A stretch of DNA of 64,000 bases from Colwellia echini (GCF_002843355.2 NZ_PJAI02000012.1:1-64000); one strand, 5' to 3'; shown: positions 26,548 to 35,767, counted from the stretch's first letter. Made by a program: numbers and translations. The notes: a model not told the origin generated them from the sequence alone.

Positions 26548-27558
26548 ATGACATCAGTAAAAAATAGCTGGAACAGCAGTATTAAAAATGGCGAATATCA
26601 GCGTAAAGAATCACAATTTAGAAATTGGATCACTTCTGATGGTAGTGCGGGTATAAGCGGGCGTGATGGTTTTAAAGCAGAAGCGGGTCGTTATCATTTA
26701 TACGTGTCACTCGCTTGCCCTTGGGCGCATCGCACCTTAGTTTTTCGTCAATTAAAAGGTTTAGAAGACTTAATTACCGTCAGTGTTGTTCATCCAGATA
26801 TGCATGATAAAGGTTGGAGCTTTCATCATGATGAAGAATCAGCCAAGCGGTATGGCACCACAGGTGATGACTTATATAATGATGCTGTCAATACTGATTT
26901 AGCTCAAGAAAGTTATATCAGCGAAAAATACCTAGCTCAAGATCCAGATTATAGTGGCGTAAATAGCGTACCTATTTTATGGGACAAAAAAAATAAAGTG
27001 ATAGTAAACAATGAGTCTTCTGAAATTATTAGGATGTTCAATAGTGCGTTTAACGATATTACAGGTAATACACGCGATTTTTATCCTGAAAGTTTACGAG
27101 AAAAAATTGATATCGAAAATGAATTTATTTATCACAACATTAATAATGGTGTTTACAAAACAGGTTTTGCAACAACGCAAGAGGCTTATGATAACAATGT
27201 AAGCAAGTTATTTTCAGCTTTAGATCTGCTTGACGATAAGTTATCGAAACAACGTTACTTAACAGGTAACGAGATAACCGAGGCAGATTGGCGTTTATGG
27301 GTTACCTTGGTACGTTTTGATTCGGTGTACCATACTCATTTTAAATGTAATTTAAAGCTGATTGAGCAGTACCATAATATTTATCATTACATGGTAGAAC
27401 TATATCAACTACCTAATATTGCTAAAACCGTAAATGAAGCACATATAAAGCGTCATTATTACGCTAGCCATTTAAGGTTAAACCCTTACGGTATTGTACC
27501 CATAAGCCATCAGCAAGACTGGACTGTACCTCATAACCGAGACAAGCAGTTTAGCTAA
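26548..27558 (+). CDS. Glutathionyl-hydroquinone reductase (YqjG/Xi-class GST)
   Basis: 336 aa. Reduces glutathionyl-hydroquinones to hydroquinones. The catalytic Cys57 is in VSLACPWAHRTLVFRQLKG. Further family stretches are VNNESSEIIRMFNSAF, INNGVYKTGFATTQEAYD and LTGNEITEADWRLWVTLVRFD. Starts at the ATG at 26548 with ATAGAGG upstream. Followed 76 bases later by a pirin-family gene. LysR is divergent. The trio looks like a quinone or aromatic stress-response unit. Confidence 0.94.
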   Translation: MTSVKNSWNSSIKNGEYQRKESQFRNWITSDGSAGISGRDGFKAEAGRYHLYVSLACPWAHRTLVFRQLKGLEDLITVSVVHPDMHDKGWSFHHDEESAKRYGTTGDDLYNDAVNTDLAQESYISEKYLAQDPDYSGVNSVPILWDKKNKVIVNNESSEIIRMFNSAFNDITGNTRDFYPESLREKIDIENEFIYHNINNGVYKTGFATTQEAYDNNVSKLFSALDLLDDKLSKQRYLTGNEITEADWRLWVTLVRFDSVYHTHFKCNLKLIEQYHNIYHYMVELYQLPNIAKTVNEAHIKRHYYASHLRLNPYGIVPISHQQDWTVPHNRDKQFS

Positions 27559-27634
27559 TAGCTACGGCTCTTAGTCATAGTATTATTACTGACTCTATTT
27601 GTACTTAATTATATTTACCATCGAGGGATACATT

Positions 27635-28339
27635 ATGCTCAAACACTACTCTTATAAAAGCTTAGGAAATGCTAACCATGGTTGGCTTAAGTCTAAATTT
27701 CACTTTAGTTTTGCTAATTACTATAACCCTACCCGCATGGGGTTTGGTAAATTACGCGTGATTAACGATGATTGGATTGATGCTGGCACAGGCTTTCCCG
27801 CTCATCCTCACAAAAATATGGAGATTATTAGTTTTATAAGATCTGGCGTTATAACTCATCAAGATAACTTGGGCAATAAAGGTACAACACAAGAAGGAGA
27901 AGTACAGGTAATGAGTGCAGGAACAGGCATTGTGCACTCAGAATACAACCAAAGTGCTAAACCATTGACGCTTTACCAAATTTGGATCGAAACTAATAAA
28001 CATAATGTAGCGCCTCGCTGGGAAACGAAAAAATTCCGTAATCAAGTAGACTCTGCACTAACTTTACTAGCTTCAGGCTACAGTGAAGATAAAGACAAAG
28101 CACTTTTTATCAATCAGGAAGCACGACTATATAGTGGCAAATTAGCACAAAGCACAGTTATAGAACATGACATTACCCATCAAGCGTATGTATTAGCTTC
28201 AAATGGTATGTTTATCATTGAGGATAATTCTGGTGTTGTTACCATGAATAAAGGCGATGGTTTGGAAGTGACTCAGTCTAAGTTTATTAGATTACGTGCT
28301 TCAACTGATTGTGAAATTATCATTATTGATAGCATTTGA
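27635..28339 (+). CDS. Pirin-family (quercetinase-like) bicupin protein
   Basis: From the ATG at 27635 (GAGG at 27623-27626) the protein has 234 aa. The N-terminal cupin carries the metal-ligand segments FPAHPHKNMEIISFI and GIVHSEYNQS, and an LYQIWIE stretch follows. The second cupin is divergent. Members include E. coli YhhW, which degrades quercetin in vitro. The physiological substrate is unknown. Co-directional with the glutathionyl-hydroquinone reductase gene and probably in its operon, which fits a role in handling quinones or flavonoids. Confidence 0.9.
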   Translation: MLKHYSYKSLGNANHGWLKSKFHFSFANYYNPTRMGFGKLRVINDDWIDAGTGFPAHPHKNMEIISFIRSGVITHQDNLGNKGTTQEGEVQVMSAGTGIVHSEYNQSAKPLTLYQIWIETNKHNVAPRWETKKFRNQVDSALTLLASGYSEDKDKALFINQEARLYSGKLAQSTVIEHDITHQAYVLASNGMFIIEDNSGVVTMNKGDGLEVTQSKFIRLRASTDCEIIIIDSI

Positions 28340-28427
28340 AGGTGATAGACTTACTATTTCAATTGGTATTATGGCTATATGAATTAATATTGTTTCTTTA
28401 ATCCCTAGCAACCCGCTTGGTTATTTC

Positions 28428-28832
28428 TTATAAACGCACTAAAATTGACTGTTGATCTTTCTTAGCCATGTTGCTAACTACAAGGTTAAATGAGTTATCC
28501 ATCATGCGCTCAAGTTCCCCCAGCGGGATTGAGCCATCGAGTATAATGGTATTCCAAAGTTTTTTATTCATATGATATCCAGGGATCACCGACGGAAAAA
28601 TATCACGTAACATTACCGCTTCATCGGCATCGCATTTCAAATTCATCCAATAACAATTACTTTGTGTATCTCCGCTGTCATCACTCTTACCCATTTTACC
28701 AACAGACAAGGTAGCAAACATTTTATTTTTAACTTTGAACACTTTGGTTTCTTCGCCGAACGGGAAGGTTATTTGAGCTTCAGGTTTACTTAGTAAATAT
28801 TGCTCTGCTTGTTGTTGAGTTAAACTGGTCAT
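28428..28832 (-). CDS. MmcQ/YjbR family protein
   Basis: 134 aa, cytoplasmic, with the CyaY-like DNA-binding fold typical of the family. Recognisable segments are PEAQITFPFGEETKVFKVKN near residues 17-36 and MNLKCDADEAVMLRDIF followed by PGYHMNKKLWNTIILDG. The role is unknown. It lies 35 bases after the beta-lactamase-type gene on the same strand and could be co-transcribed with it. Confidence 0.88.
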   Translation of the reverse strand: MTSLTQQQAEQYLLSKPEAQITFPFGEETKVFKVKNKMFATLSVGKMGKSDDSGDTQSNCYWMNLKCDADEAVMLRDIFPSVIPGYHMNKKLWNTIILDGSIPLGELERMMDNSFNLVVSNMAKKDQQSILVRL

Positions 28833-28867
28833 TGTGGTGTCTTTTTATGGTAACTGGTTATAGTGAG

Positions 28868-29806
28868 TTAAGGTTGGTCAATAACGCCAGCTTTTCGTAA
28901 ATGATTACGCACAATTTCAATACGTTCTGTATTCATATTGTTATAACTGTTACGACTGAAATTAAACGCAAAATAATGAACTCCTTGCGAATTTTCAACA
29001 AAACCAACATACCAACCTAATTTTAAAGTGCTGCTTTTGGTCTCATCATTAACCATATTATCGATAGTGCCCGTGCCTGTTTTGGCATACAGTAGATAAT
29101 TATCGGTTGTTTCTACCAGCATTATAGCTTTTAAGGTATCAAGACTTTGTTGGCTCACTCCTAAATGACCTTGATTTAATTTTTGTAAAAACTCGATCTG
29201 CTCTATTGCTGATATCTTTAAGCTGCCATTAAGCCAAAAGTTATCTAAGCCCGAAGAAATATCTTCGTTACCATAAGTAAAATTTTCAATATAGGTTTTC
29301 ATGGTTTCTTCACCTATATCTGTCGCGATTTGTCGATAAATAGGTACGATCGAAAATTTAAATGCGGCGGCAAGATTATATTCAGACAATTGCCAAGTTG
29401 ATGGCCACCATGCCTCAGTAGGATATTTTTCCTTGTCATAGGTGAGTGACTGTTTAGCGCTCGTGATTAACTTACTGTCGAGTGCAATTAAACTATTAGG
29501 AATTTTAAACGTAGAAAACGGTGATAAACGCTCCTTTGCTCTAGCTTCATTGACAATTGACAGTATTTCATTAGCCTCACTAACCGATGAGGTTTGCATG
29601 ACTTTTTCGCTACTATCACCAGTACGCGCATTTAAGTTTTCGTCGATAATCTCACTAACTGTTTCGCTGATATTTTCACTCAGTAACACGAAAGTACAAT
29701 CGTTATTACTAGCCAAGCAAAGCTTATCACTTGCCAATAATGATGTGGTAAAGCCACTTAAAACTAATGTACTTATAATACTGAAAATATTAATATTTTT
29801 TTTCAC
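28868..29806 (-). CDS. OXA-type class D beta-lactamase
   Basis: 312 aa with a signal peptide (about residues 1-25). All class D motifs are present: S98-T-F-K101, with following residues IPNSLIALD as in OXA-48-like enzymes; S152-I-V154; Y178-G-N180 followed by EDIS; Trp191 in FWLNG; and K242-T-G244. Lys101 is the residue carboxylated in the family. About 50 residues (44-95) lie between the first beta-strand and the active-site serine, far more than usual, and are Ser/Glu-rich. The loop after KTG is also extended (VNDETKSS). No transposase or integron is near, so this looks like a resident chromosomal gene. GTG start at 29806. Alternatives are a non-hydrolysing relative or a BlaR-type sensor domain. 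Confidence 0.88.
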   Translation of the reverse strand: MKKNINIFSIISTLVLSGFTTSLLASDKLCLASNNDCTFVLLSENISETVSEIIDENLNARTGDSSEKVMQTSSVSEANEILSIVNEARAKERLSPFSTFKIPNSLIALDSKLITSAKQSLTYDKEKYPTEAWWPSTWQLSEYNLAAAFKFSIVPIYRQIATDIGEETMKTYIENFTYGNEDISSGLDNFWLNGSLKISAIEQIEFLQKLNQGHLGVSQQSLDTLKAIMLVETTDNYLLYAKTGTGTIDNMVNDETKSSTLKLGWYVGFVENSQGVHYFAFNFSRNSYNNMNTERIEIVRNHLRKAGVIDQP

Positions 29807-30000
29807 GTAAATCTCTTTTAACGTTAATGACTATGTCAGAGTAACAACTACCAACAAACACTCTTTATTATAAAACTATACGTGGCTTCACATAAAGAAA
29901 CAATAACATACATAAGGTTACTCTATTTATGTCACTGTTTAGGGTGACAAATGTATATTTACTGTCACAATGGAATAATGAATTATCACCAGGAAGATGA

Positions 30001-31296
30001 ATGAAAACTTTTTTTATTTTAGTTTTTATACTATTAAGTTATCGCTGTTTTGCCACCGAACAAGCTGAAGAGATATTTGCTCAATTAACTCCCTCCCTTT
30101 ACCAAATAAAATTAATTGATAAGGCCAGCGGCGAAAAGTCGTCAATCGGCTCAGGCTTTCAAATAAGTAAAGACGGTATTATTGCGACTAATTATCATGT
30201 TATTTCAAGTTATGCCCGCCACCCTGATAAATACCGAATTGAATATTTAGATCACAACGGCAATACCGGTGAAATGGATTTAGTTAGTGTTGATGTAATC
30301 AACGATCTAGCTTTGGTAAAACGTCCCACTGTAAGTGATATGCCTTATTTTTTACTCTCAGATAGAGAGCCAATTAAGGGTGAGCAGTTATTTGCCTTAG
30401 GTAATCCTCATGATTTAGGCATGATTGTAGTGCCGGGTACTTATAATGGTTTGAAAAAAGAATCTTTTAATGAACGTATTCATTTTACTGGTTCAATAAA
30501 TTCGGGCATGAGTGGCGGTCCAGTTGTTAATAACAATGAAAAGGTTGTTGGGATTAATGTAGCAACATCAGGCAATCAAATTGGCTTTTTAGTGCCCCAT
30601 GATAAATTGGTAACGTTATTTAAGGCGTACAACAACCGAGTGCAAACTGCGGTTGAACCAGTAGCTAAAGATCACATTGAAAAGCAAATAGCTGAGCAAT
30701 TATTTGCCAATCAAAACAAATTAATGGACGCTTTATTGAATAACACTTGGCAAAGCAAAGAGCTGGCAGGTAAAGCAATGATCCCAATTATTGATGTACC
30801 TTTTATTCGTTGCTGGGGTGATTCTAATGCAGATAAAACCGATGCCATTATTGAAGCGGTTATCGCCAACTGTTCGTTAGATGAGAGTACCTACTTATCA
30901 TCACACTTTTTTACTGGTGGTGTAGAGATAGAATTTCGTTATATGCGTGCAAAAGACTTAAGTGATGATAAATTTTATCATTTATATCAACAACAAATTT
31001 CACATGCAGGCCCCGGTAATAGGGCAATGAAAGAAGATGTGAGTGAATATCAGTGTCGCCATGATTTAATTATGCCTGAAAGTACAATCAATACCGACAA
31101 AGTTATTAATAATAAAACTATTTTCTGTACTAGAGCTTATAAAGACTTCTCAGGCTTGTTCGACGTTCTGTATTTAAGTGCCAGTGTTGATAAAAACCAA
31201 CAGGGCTTAGTTAGTCACTTTACTATAGCGGGTGTTAATCAAGAAAATGCCATGGCATTCACGTCTAAATTTATGGAGGCGGTATCATGGAAATAA
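30001..31296 (+). CDS. Secreted trypsin-like (S1C) serine protease
   Basis: 431 aa with signal peptide MKTFFILVFILLSYRCFA. The chymotrypsin-fold protease domain covers about residues 25-215 with an intact triad: His66 in ATNYHVISS, Asp102 in INDLALVKRP and Ser171 in NSGMSGGPVVN. No PDZ domain follows, unlike DegP/DegS. Residues 230-431 form a domain I do not recognise, with several cysteines (for example FIRCWGDS, IANCSLDE, YQCRHDL) that could form disulfides in the periplasm. The start has AGGAAGATGA upstream. Its last 10 bases overlap the FHA-membrane gene, so the two are translationally coupled. Confidence 0.9.
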   Translation: MKTFFILVFILLSYRCFATEQAEEIFAQLTPSLYQIKLIDKASGEKSSIGSGFQISKDGIIATNYHVISSYARHPDKYRIEYLDHNGNTGEMDLVSVDVINDLALVKRPTVSDMPYFLLSDREPIKGEQLFALGNPHDLGMIVVPGTYNGLKKESFNERIHFTGSINSGMSGGPVVNNNEKVVGINVATSGNQIGFLVPHDKLVTLFKAYNNRVQTAVEPVAKDHIEKQIAEQLFANQNKLMDALLNNTWQSKELAGKAMIPIIDVPFIRCWGDSNADKTDAIIEAVIANCSLDESTYLSSHFFTGGVEIEFRYMRAKDLSDDKFYHLYQQQISHAGPGNRAMKEDVSEYQCRHDLIMPESTINTDKVINNKTIFCTRAYKDFSGLFDVLYLSASVDKNQQGLVSHFTIAGVNQENAMAFTSKFMEAVSWK

Positions 31297-32405
31297 ATAA
31301 CCGCGTCAATAGAGATAATTCAATCAGCTTTGAGGATATTGATAAGCGTTCGAATAAAACTAACGACACCACATTTGTCGACTCCAATCGAATAAATGAT
31401 GAGATTATTATTGAAGAGATCAGCCGTAATCACAAATTATTGCATCGTCACCGAATTAAGCAAAATAATATTAACATTGGCCGTGATTATCATAATGATA
31501 TTATTTTAAGTGATCCTTATATTTGCCCAAAACATATATCATTACGTTATTCGCAAGGTGCTTGGTTACTTAGTGATAACGACTCGATTAATGGTACAAA
31601 ACTAGAAAATAGTAACGATAAAAAACGAAAAAATAAGCGGGAAGTTAAACGAAATTTATCACAAGAGTCGCATCAACAAATCATTCACGACGGTGACATT
31701 ATAACCTTGGGTAAAAGCCAATTAAGGGTGGTATTTAAAGATCACCACGTTGCAGATACCGTTGCGTTTAGTCCTTTTGAGCATATTATTGATATTATAC
31801 GCAATCCTTTAGCAGTATTTTTAAGCATTGCTTTGTTTATGTTGATTGCCGCATATAATACTTATTTAAATCAACCGAGCGAAACCAATATAAGTCAATT
31901 ATTCGTTGGTGCGTTTAGCAAAAGCATACTATTTGCTTTATGGCCTATTTGTATAGCGCTTATTTCCCACCTGACAAAAAATGAACCACGTATATTGGCT
32001 CAGCTTGGTATTAGTTTTACCTTTTATATACTGATATGGATTGTTAACTTAATAGAAGAGGTTATTATTTTTAACACTGCGAGCAATCCTGTTATGGATA
32101 TAGCTAGCACCTTGCTTGCCGTTAGCATGGCTTTTAGTTTGTTTTGGCTCAACTGTTATATTGGTTATCATCTAAGCGCTAAACGAAGAATAAGTGTTGC
32201 TCTATGTATCACAATATTATTATTTGGTGGTAGCTACTTATTGCAATACAGTAAAAAGCCGGAGTTTGATCCAATGCCTCGATATGATGCAACCATTATG
32301 GCTCCTAGTTATTTGTTAGCGCCAAGTAACAATGTAGCTGACTTTATTGAGGAAAGTAAAAACTTGTTCACTCAGGCGAGTGAAGCAGCACAATCTGAGG
32401 ACTAG
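31287..32405 (+). CDS. FHA-domain multi-pass membrane protein
   Basis: 372 aa. A forkhead-associated domain covers about residues 58-152: INIGRDYHNDIILSDPYICP, KHISLRYSQGAWLLSDNDSINGT, and GDIITLGKSQLRVVF. It is interrupted by a Lys/Arg-rich insert near 110-125. FHA domains bind phosphothreonine peptides. About five transmembrane helices follow (roughly 172-192, 205-225, 232-257, 268-292 and 300-318). The C-terminal tail is short. The overlap with the upstream secreted protease gene suggests a shared pathway in which the FHA side faces the cytoplasm. No Ser/Thr kinase or secretion-system gene is adjacent. Confidence 0.85.
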   Translation: MEINNRVNRDNSISFEDIDKRSNKTNDTTFVDSNRINDEIIIEEISRNHKLLHRHRIKQNNINIGRDYHNDIILSDPYICPKHISLRYSQGAWLLSDNDSINGTKLENSNDKKRKNKREVKRNLSQESHQQIIHDGDIITLGKSQLRVVFKDHHVADTVAFSPFEHIIDIIRNPLAVFLSIALFMLIAAYNTYLNQPSETNISQLFVGAFSKSILFALWPICIALISHLTKNEPRILAQLGISFTFYILIWIVNLIEEVIIFNTASNPVMDIASTLLAVSMAFSLFWLNCYIGYHLSAKRRISVALCITILLFGGSYLLQYSKKPEFDPMPRYDATIMAPSYLLAPSNNVADFIEESKNLFTQASEAAQSED

Positions 32406-32457
32406 GTGCTAGGTGCTAGGTGCTAGGTGCTAGGTGCTAGGTGCTAGGTGCTAGGTA
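32402..32457 (+). repeat. 7-bp tandem repeat (CTAGGTG) x 8
   Basis: Seven perfect copies of CTAGGTG and an eighth ending in A. The first copy contains the TAG stop codon of the FHA gene (32403-32405). Such a tract is expected to vary in copy number by slippage. Because it begins at the stop codon, length change would not alter the protein but would alter the stop-to-terminator distance. Confidence 0.97.
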
Positions 32458-32461
32458 AAAT

Positions 32462-32497
32462 AAAAGGCTTGTTTTCGTTAAAAAACAAGCCTTTTTT
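32462..32497. terminator. Bidirectional terminator between FHA gene and trpS
   Basis: Perfect 14-bp stem AAAAGGCTTGTTTT (32462-32475) / AAAACAAGCCTTTT (32482-32495) with a 6-base loop and T-rich tails on both strands. It ends both the plus-strand protease/FHA unit and minus-strand trpS. Confidence 0.9.
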
Positions 32498-32517
32498 ATA
32501 ACTTATAAATACTCAAT

Positions 32518-33525
32518 TTACGGGCGAGGAATAAAACCAACTGCATCATATACCGAAGTAAGTATTGTTGAAGCTCGTGCAGAAGCCTTTTCGGCGCCAC
32601 TGCGCATTACTTCATCTAAGAAACCTTGGTCAGCTCGATATTCATGGAACCTAGTTTGAATTGGCTCAAGTAGAGCAACTACAGCATTCGCTACATCACC
32701 TTTCAAATGACCATACATTTTATCTTCATACGCGGGTACTAAATCTGCTACTGAAGTCCCTGTTGCACAAGACAATAAAGATAACAAGTTTGAAACCCCA
32801 GGTTTTTCTTCAAGATTATAATAAATACGCGCTTGTTCGTCTGAATCGGTTACGGCGCGTTTTATTTTTTTAGCAATCTTTTTCGGGTCTTCTAATAAGC
32901 CAATAAAGTTACCCGGATTAACATCTGACTTAGACATTTTCTTGGTAGGTTCAAGTAAACTCATTACACGAGCACCATGCTCAGGAATAAATGGATCTGG
33001 CACTTTAAAAATATCACCGTGTAGATTATTAAAGCGCGTGGCAATATCTCTAGCTAATTCTAAATGTTGTTTTTGATCATCACCAACAGGCACACGATCA
33101 GCACCATAAAGTAAAATGTCGGCAGCCATTAAGACAGGGTAAGTAAATAAACCTGAATTCATATTCGCTTCAGACTTTTGAGACTTATCTTTATATTGGG
33201 TCATGCGGTTAAGCTCACCCATTTGCGTATAACAGTTAAGCACCCAACTTAGTTGGGAATGCTCTGGCACATGTGATTGAATAAAAATGGTACTTTGTTC
33301 AGGATCAACACCACACGCTAAATATAAAGCTAAACCATCTAACGTTGCCTTACGTAAATCTTCAGGGTTAGGACGTACGGTAATAGCATGCTGATTAACT
33401 AGCATGTAATAACATTCGTGTGTAGATTGCATATTAACCCATTGCTTTAATGCGCCTAAATAATTACCAATAGTTAACTCGCCAGACGGCTGACAGCCAC
33501 TTAATACAATAGGTTTACTTGTCAT
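32518..33525 (-). CDS. trpS: Tryptophanyl-tRNA synthetase
   Basis: 335-aa class I synthetase that charges tRNA-Trp. Signatures are the HIGH-like motif in [16 protein letters not shown] near residues 14-29, [13 protein letters not shown] near 104-116, [15 protein letters not shown] and KMSKS near residues 192-196. Length matches E. coli TrpS (334 aa). It lies 96 bases downstream of rpe. The gph gene usually found between rpe and trpS in gammaproteobacteria is absent. Confidence 0.97.
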   Translation of the reverse strand: MTSKPIVLSGCQPSGELTIGNYLGALKQWVNMQSTHECYYMLVNQHAITVRPNPEDLRKATLDGLALYLACGVDPEQSTIFIQSHVPEHSQLSWVLNCYTQMGELNRMTQYKDKSQKSEANMNSGLFTYPVLMAADILLYGADRVPVGDDQKQHLELARDIATRFNNLHGDIFKVPDPFIPEHGARVMSLLEPTKKMSKSDVNPGNFIGLLEDPKKIAKKIKRAVTDSDEQARIYYNLEEKPGVSNLLSLLSCATGTSVADLVPAYEDKMYGHLKGDVANAVVALLEPIQTRFHEYRADQGFLDEVMRSGAEKASARASTILTSVYDAVGFIPRP

Positions 33526-33621
33526 TATTTACCCTTAAACTTCTGAATACTCTACTTAATTTAGCTGTGTTCATCACAACTGCTTATTTTCTAATAGCTT
33601 ACTCGCACAGCGCGTTAATAA

Positions 33622-34296
33622 TTATTGGTTAACTTTCGCCAACTCTGCACGCATTTCATCAATTGCGACTTTATAATCTACTTGTGAAAAAATAGCTGAA
33701 CCGGCAACAAACATATCAGCACCTGCCGCTGCTATTTCAGCAATATTGTTAGCTTTAACACCGCCATCAACTTGTAATCGAATATCATAACCACTTTGCT
33801 TAATTTTTTCTTTAACTAAGCGTAATTTATCTAATGTAGTCGGAATAAAAGATTGCCCGCCAAAACCAGGGTTTACCGACATTAATAAAATAACGTCAAG
33901 CTTATCCATCACAAAGTCTAAACATTGTAGAGGCGTCGCAGGATTTAAAACTAAACCGGCTTTACAGCCGCTGTCTTTGATTAGCTGTAAGTTTCTATCA
34001 ATATGATCACTGGCTTCAGGATGGAAACTAATAATATCCGCTCCAGCTTCTGCAAACTTAGGAATAAGTGAATCTACATTCTTTACCATTAAATGCACGT
34101 CAATAGGTGCGTTAATACCATAATCACGTAACGACTTACATATCATCGGGCCAAACGTTAGGTTAGGTACAAAATGATTATCCATCACATCGAAATGAAC
34201 AACATCTGCACCTGCTGCTAATACCTTAGCAACATCGTCACCTAAACGAGCAAAGTCGGCAGACAAAATAGAAGGAGCAATTAAATAATCAGACAT
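33622..34296 (-). CDS. rpe: Ribulose-phosphate 3-epimerase
   Basis: 224-aa TIM-barrel metalloenzyme of the pentose phosphate pathway interconverting ribulose 5-phosphate and xylulose 5-phosphate. Motifs are [15 protein letters not shown] at residues 6-20, [18 protein letters not shown] near 33-50, [11 protein letters not shown] near 140-150, and [12 protein letters not shown] near 173-184. Belongs to the conserved dam-rpe-(gph)-trpS neighbourhood but is separated from dam here by two plus-strand genes. Confidence 0.97.
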   Translation of the reverse strand: MSDYLIAPSILSADFARLGDDVAKVLAAGADVVHFDVMDNHFVPNLTFGPMICKSLRDYGINAPIDVHLMVKNVDSLIPKFAEAGADIISFHPEASDHIDRNLQLIKDSGCKAGLVLNPATPLQCLDFVMDKLDVILLMSVNPGFGGQSFIPTTLDKLRLVKEKIKQSGYDIRLQVDGGVKANNIAEIAAAGADMFVAGSAIFSQVDYKVAIDEMRAELAKVNQ

Positions 34297-34621
34297 AGAA
34301 ATAACCGAACAATAAAATTTGTCTTATTTTACCTAATGCTACGCAATTAATGAAGATATAAAGTACCTACTCGTTTAATTAACGAGACGCACCAGCTGCG
34401 CGCACCAACTTGGCAACTGTGCACCAAAAAAGCACAAACCAGAGTGACATAAATATTTAATAAAAGTTCAATAAAATTTTAAACTATCGTAAGTTATTGT
34501 TTATTAGTTATATAATTTTATTTATGTTGTTTTTTTTTAATAGGCACTCAAATTGCTATATTCATACCAGACACATAACTTTAATAAAACTATCTTTAAC
34601 TTTAAAAACATAGGAAATATT
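34297..34621. other. Shared upstream region of rpe and the TorF-type porin gene
   Basis: 325 bases without a credible gene. It should hold divergent promoters. A TATAAT at 34511-34516 is a plausible -10 for the porin gene, but no good -35 is 17 bases upstream. The ribosome site TAGGAA at 34611-34616 sets the porin start at 34622. Confidence 0.5.
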
Positions 34622-35305
34622 ATGAAAAAATTATCATTTACTCTTGCCGCTTTATCTTTAGCAACAAGCGCTGCTTTCGTTTCAACTACAGCTTCTGCTG
34701 AGGTTTCTGCTAATGTTGCAGCAACTAGCAACTACTTATGGCGTGGTCTTGAACAAACAGGTGGTGCTCCAGCTATTTCTGGTGGTATTGACTATTCTGC
34801 TGATTCTGGTTTTTATGCGGGTACTTGGGTTTCAAACGCTTCTTGGGGCGATATGGAAACTGAATTAGATCTATACTTAGGTTTTAGCGGTAACTTCACA
34901 GAAGAATTATCATATGATGTTGGTTATATCTACTACGCTTACCCTGATTCACTTGCAAATGAAAATGACTTTTCTGAAATTTACGGTAGCCTTTCGTACA
35001 GCGGTTTATCTTTTGGTTTAGCTGTATTAGCAACAACTGAAGCTGGTGGTGAAGGTGGTGAATTTGGTGATTCAATTTATGCCAACCTTGATTACGGTTT
35101 TGATTTAGGTAACGACACAGAGCTTACTTTACATGTTGGTAACTACAGTGGTGATTTTTCAACTGAGTCAACAGACGTAAGTGCTGCAATCAGCAAAAGT
35201 AACTTCACTTTTGGTGTATCTAAAACAAGCTTTAAAGAAACTGTTAATGATGACAGTGAAGATTTAAAATTCTATGTTTCTTACTCTGTAGATATTTCAT
35301 TATAA
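34622..35305 (+). CDS. TorF-family putative outer-membrane porin
   Basis: 227 aa. The signal peptide covers residues 1-26 (ending TTASAEVSA). The mature protein is a small beta-barrel of the TorF type, with the hallmark N-terminal ATSNYLWRGLEQTGGAPAIS, then GFYAGTWVSNASWG and ELDLYLGFSG. It has alternating aromatic strands and ends SYSVDISL, without a terminal Phe. Acidic composition fits a marine outer-membrane protein. The transported solute is unknown. The longer frame from a TTG at 34553 is rejected because the signal peptide starts at 34622. Confidence 0.9.
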   Translation: MKKLSFTLAALSLATSAAFVSTTASAEVSANVAATSNYLWRGLEQTGGAPAISGGIDYSADSGFYAGTWVSNASWGDMETELDLYLGFSGNFTEELSYDVGYIYYAYPDSLANENDFSEIYGSLSYSGLSFGLAVLATTEAGGEGGEFGDSIYANLDYGFDLGNDTELTLHVGNYSGDFSTESTDVSAAISKSNFTFGVSKTSFKETVNDDSEDLKFYVSYSVDISL

Positions 35306-35341
35306 TTTTAGATTTATAGATTAAATTTTTAATCGTTTATG

Positions 35342-35378
35342 AAAAACCTGATGGATAAAACCTTCAGGTTTTTTTTGT
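35342..35378 (+). terminator. Terminator of the TorF-type porin gene
   Basis: AAAAACCTGA (35342-35351) / TCAGGTTTTT (35364-35373) followed by five further T, 36 bases after the stop. Confidence 0.9.
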
Positions 35379-35587
35379 CTTTCTTTAAGTTCACCTCCAT
35401 TTTCCTTCCCTATCAGTCAGAAAAGTGCCTTATCTCGCCTGATTATTAGCCACCTAAGCAAAATAATTAATTCAAAAGAATAATATGATTAATTAATACT
35501 GCTGATATTATAACCAAAAGAGGTTATTGCTAAGTTAAACTAATCAATGCATTCTTAATTAATAAGGTTTTCAGTAAGGAAATATCA

Positions 35588-35767
35588 ATGAATTTTATTT
35601 CAACATTGAAGAGTGTTGCTGCTGCATTTTTCGGGGTGCAAAGTGATAAGAACAGAGCGCGTGATTTACAAGATGGGAAACTAAGTCACTTTATTATTAT
35701 TAGTATAATAGCGGTTTTTATTTTTATTGCTGTCTTAGTTACTGTAGTAAGTTTAATTATCCCTTAG
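35588..35767 (+). CDS. DUF2970 small membrane protein
   Basis: 59 aa, read directly from the sequence because it is below usual ORF cut-offs. It starts at an ATG with AAGGA at 35576-35580. The N-terminal half matches the DUF2970 pattern: LKSVAAAFFGVQSDKNRARD followed by LQDGKLSHF. Residues 35-58 form a single transmembrane helix (FIIISIIAVFIFIAVLVTVV). Function unknown. Family members are single-span inner-membrane proteins of 55-70 aa. It lies between the porin gene and convergent dam. Confidence 0.85.
   Translation: MNFISTLKSVAAAFFGVQSDKNRARDLQDGKLSHFIIISIIAVFIFIAVLVTVVSLIIP

Noticed and set aside
28868-29806. Acquired resistance cassette
   Set aside because: No integrase, attC-like site, transposase or composition break was seen around the beta-lactamase-type gene.
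30001-32405. Type VI secretion component (because of the FHA domain)
   Set aside because: No Tss, Hcp, VgrG or kinase/phosphatase genes are nearby, and the protein architecture (FHA plus five helices) does not match TagH/Fha proteins.
34553-34621. N-terminal extension of the TorF-type porin from a TTG
   Set aside because: The signal peptide and the TAGGAA ribosome site fix the start at 34622.
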